From assembly GCF_010078235.1 (NCBI RefSeq), contig NZ_JAABOS010000004.1, positions 55,815 through 119,814 on the forward strand: a stretch of DNA of 64,000 nucleotides. The letters are read 5' to 3'. The translations under genes and the position numbers were made by a program. Within the stretch, counting starts at the first letter, position 1. Each line of letters starts with the position of its first letter. The stretch is from Cognatundibacterium crateris (lineage in GTDB: Bacteria > Pseudomonadota > Gammaproteobacteria > Burkholderiales > Burkholderiaceae_D). A model generated the notes under the pieces. The model saw only the letters and a program-made list of their open reading frames with translations. It had not been told where the DNA came from and did not search any database. Shown here in pieces: positions 63,516-64,000 of this stretch.

Positions 63516-63601
63516 ATTTGCTCTTTGTTTTATGACGGTCCGGCACATCAAGCGACGTAAAAAGCTAACAGCAGATTTCCGGCCCCAATACTCAGCTCAA
63601 C

Positions 63602-63977
63602 ACGGTAAGGTGCAATCCTAAGGTAGGGCGCATCACGATGCGCCGCATGAGTATGAAGTTTACAGCTACCCAGTTACACATGACTGATTCGACAGCGTTT
63701 CAGATCGGCTTTATTTGAGTTTTCAATGTTTAGTGGAAGCTGGCGTTTTTCCTTACGACAGGGCGGGCTGTGGTTTGAAAAAACTTGATGACAATAGCTA
63801 ATGCATGCGGCGCATCGCGATATGCCTTTCGTGCTGTTTCCTCTTCAGCAGCTGAAGAGGAAATCATAACAAAAAAACAAAGAAGATCAGCAGGAATTTA
63901 AACGTCCCACATGTTACTCAGGCTTCCATACGGCGCATCTTGATGCGCCCTACCAAAGGTTTACGCCTTACGGCCTT
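63602..63977. repeat. Family A element, copy 4 (376 bp)
   Basis: Same orientation as the other three. The left palindrome is followed by GCATGAGT instead of GTATGAGG, and the interior stem has one end mismatch (GAAATC for GAAACC). It is the last feature seen before the window edge. Confidence 0.92.
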
Positions 63978-64000
63978 GTCTCAACGTTATGACCGCAGTT

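Noticed and set aside
57639..63977. Integron gene-cassette array with the repeats as attC sites
   Set aside because: The repeats lack the GTTRRRY and RYYYAAC core pairs, family A is too long and has palindromic ends of a different type, and no integrase is in the window. The genes also point in both directions.
57721..63977. CRISPR array
   Set aside because: The repeats are about 378 bp with whole genes between them; there are no short spacers and no cas genes.

Overview
The window looks like the chromosome of a betaproteobacterium of the Oxalobacteraceae type (Undibacterium or a close relative). This rests on gene content and protein style only: a PHA synthase plus a phasin with a lysine/alanine/proline-rich tail, a glnS/dnaE/O-antigen ligase/msbA/waaF block, a fused MaoC-phosphotransacetylase followed by ackA, many small Burkholderiales-type hypotheticals, and an intermediate GC content. 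No rRNA or tRNA gene was seen.

Layout. (1) 1-3.0 kb: a LytS/LytTR-type two-component pair preceded on the same strand by two LiaI/LiaF-like membrane proteins; the regulator runs off the left edge. (2) 3.2-18 kb: mostly single-gene units, including a spermidine-synthase-like methyltransferase-fold protein, a ParB-N protein, a phasin, MazG-like and PilZ proteins, an MFS transporter, two periplasmic TonB-C proteins, an HPt-receiver protein, a small outer-membrane barrel, cytochrome c, PepD and a Tat-exported sulfatase. (3) 18.2-30.3 kb: an oxidase island, all on the minus strand: LodB-like flavoprotein, LodA-like tryptophylquinone oxidase, a small protein, a secreted tyrosinase, a secreted multicopper oxidase, and a 1329-residue protein that fuses an L-amino-acid-oxidase-like flavoprotein to a complete lipoxygenase domain. 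(4) 31-45 kb: core genes glnS, dnaE, O-antigen ligase, msbA, waaF, a Crp/Fnr regulator, a substrate-binding/PAS/GGDEF cyclase and a DUF808 protein. (5) 45.2-57.6 kb: a PHA synthase divergent from an eight-gene run encoding a TolC/HlyD/ABC-2 exporter followed by a FabI-like reductase, MaoC-Pta and acetate kinase. (6) 57.6-64 kb: an accessory region with four direct copies of a ~378 bp palindromic element, two identical copies of an 82 bp element, a Fic toxin with its YhfG-like antitoxin, a VOC protein, a 5'-truncated polymorphic-toxin-like module with a possible immunity gene, and an S41 peptidase.

The strongest candidates for something undescribed are the amino-acid-oxidase/lipoxygenase fusion and its surrounding five-oxidase island (quinone, type 3 copper, multicopper, flavin and non-haem iron chemistry within 12 kb), and the palindromic repeat family of the right-hand end, one copy of which coincides with the truncation point of a toxin-like gene. 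PHA metabolism is suggested by phaC, the PhaF-like phasin and the MaoC-Pta/AckA operon, but no phaA or phaB is present in the window.
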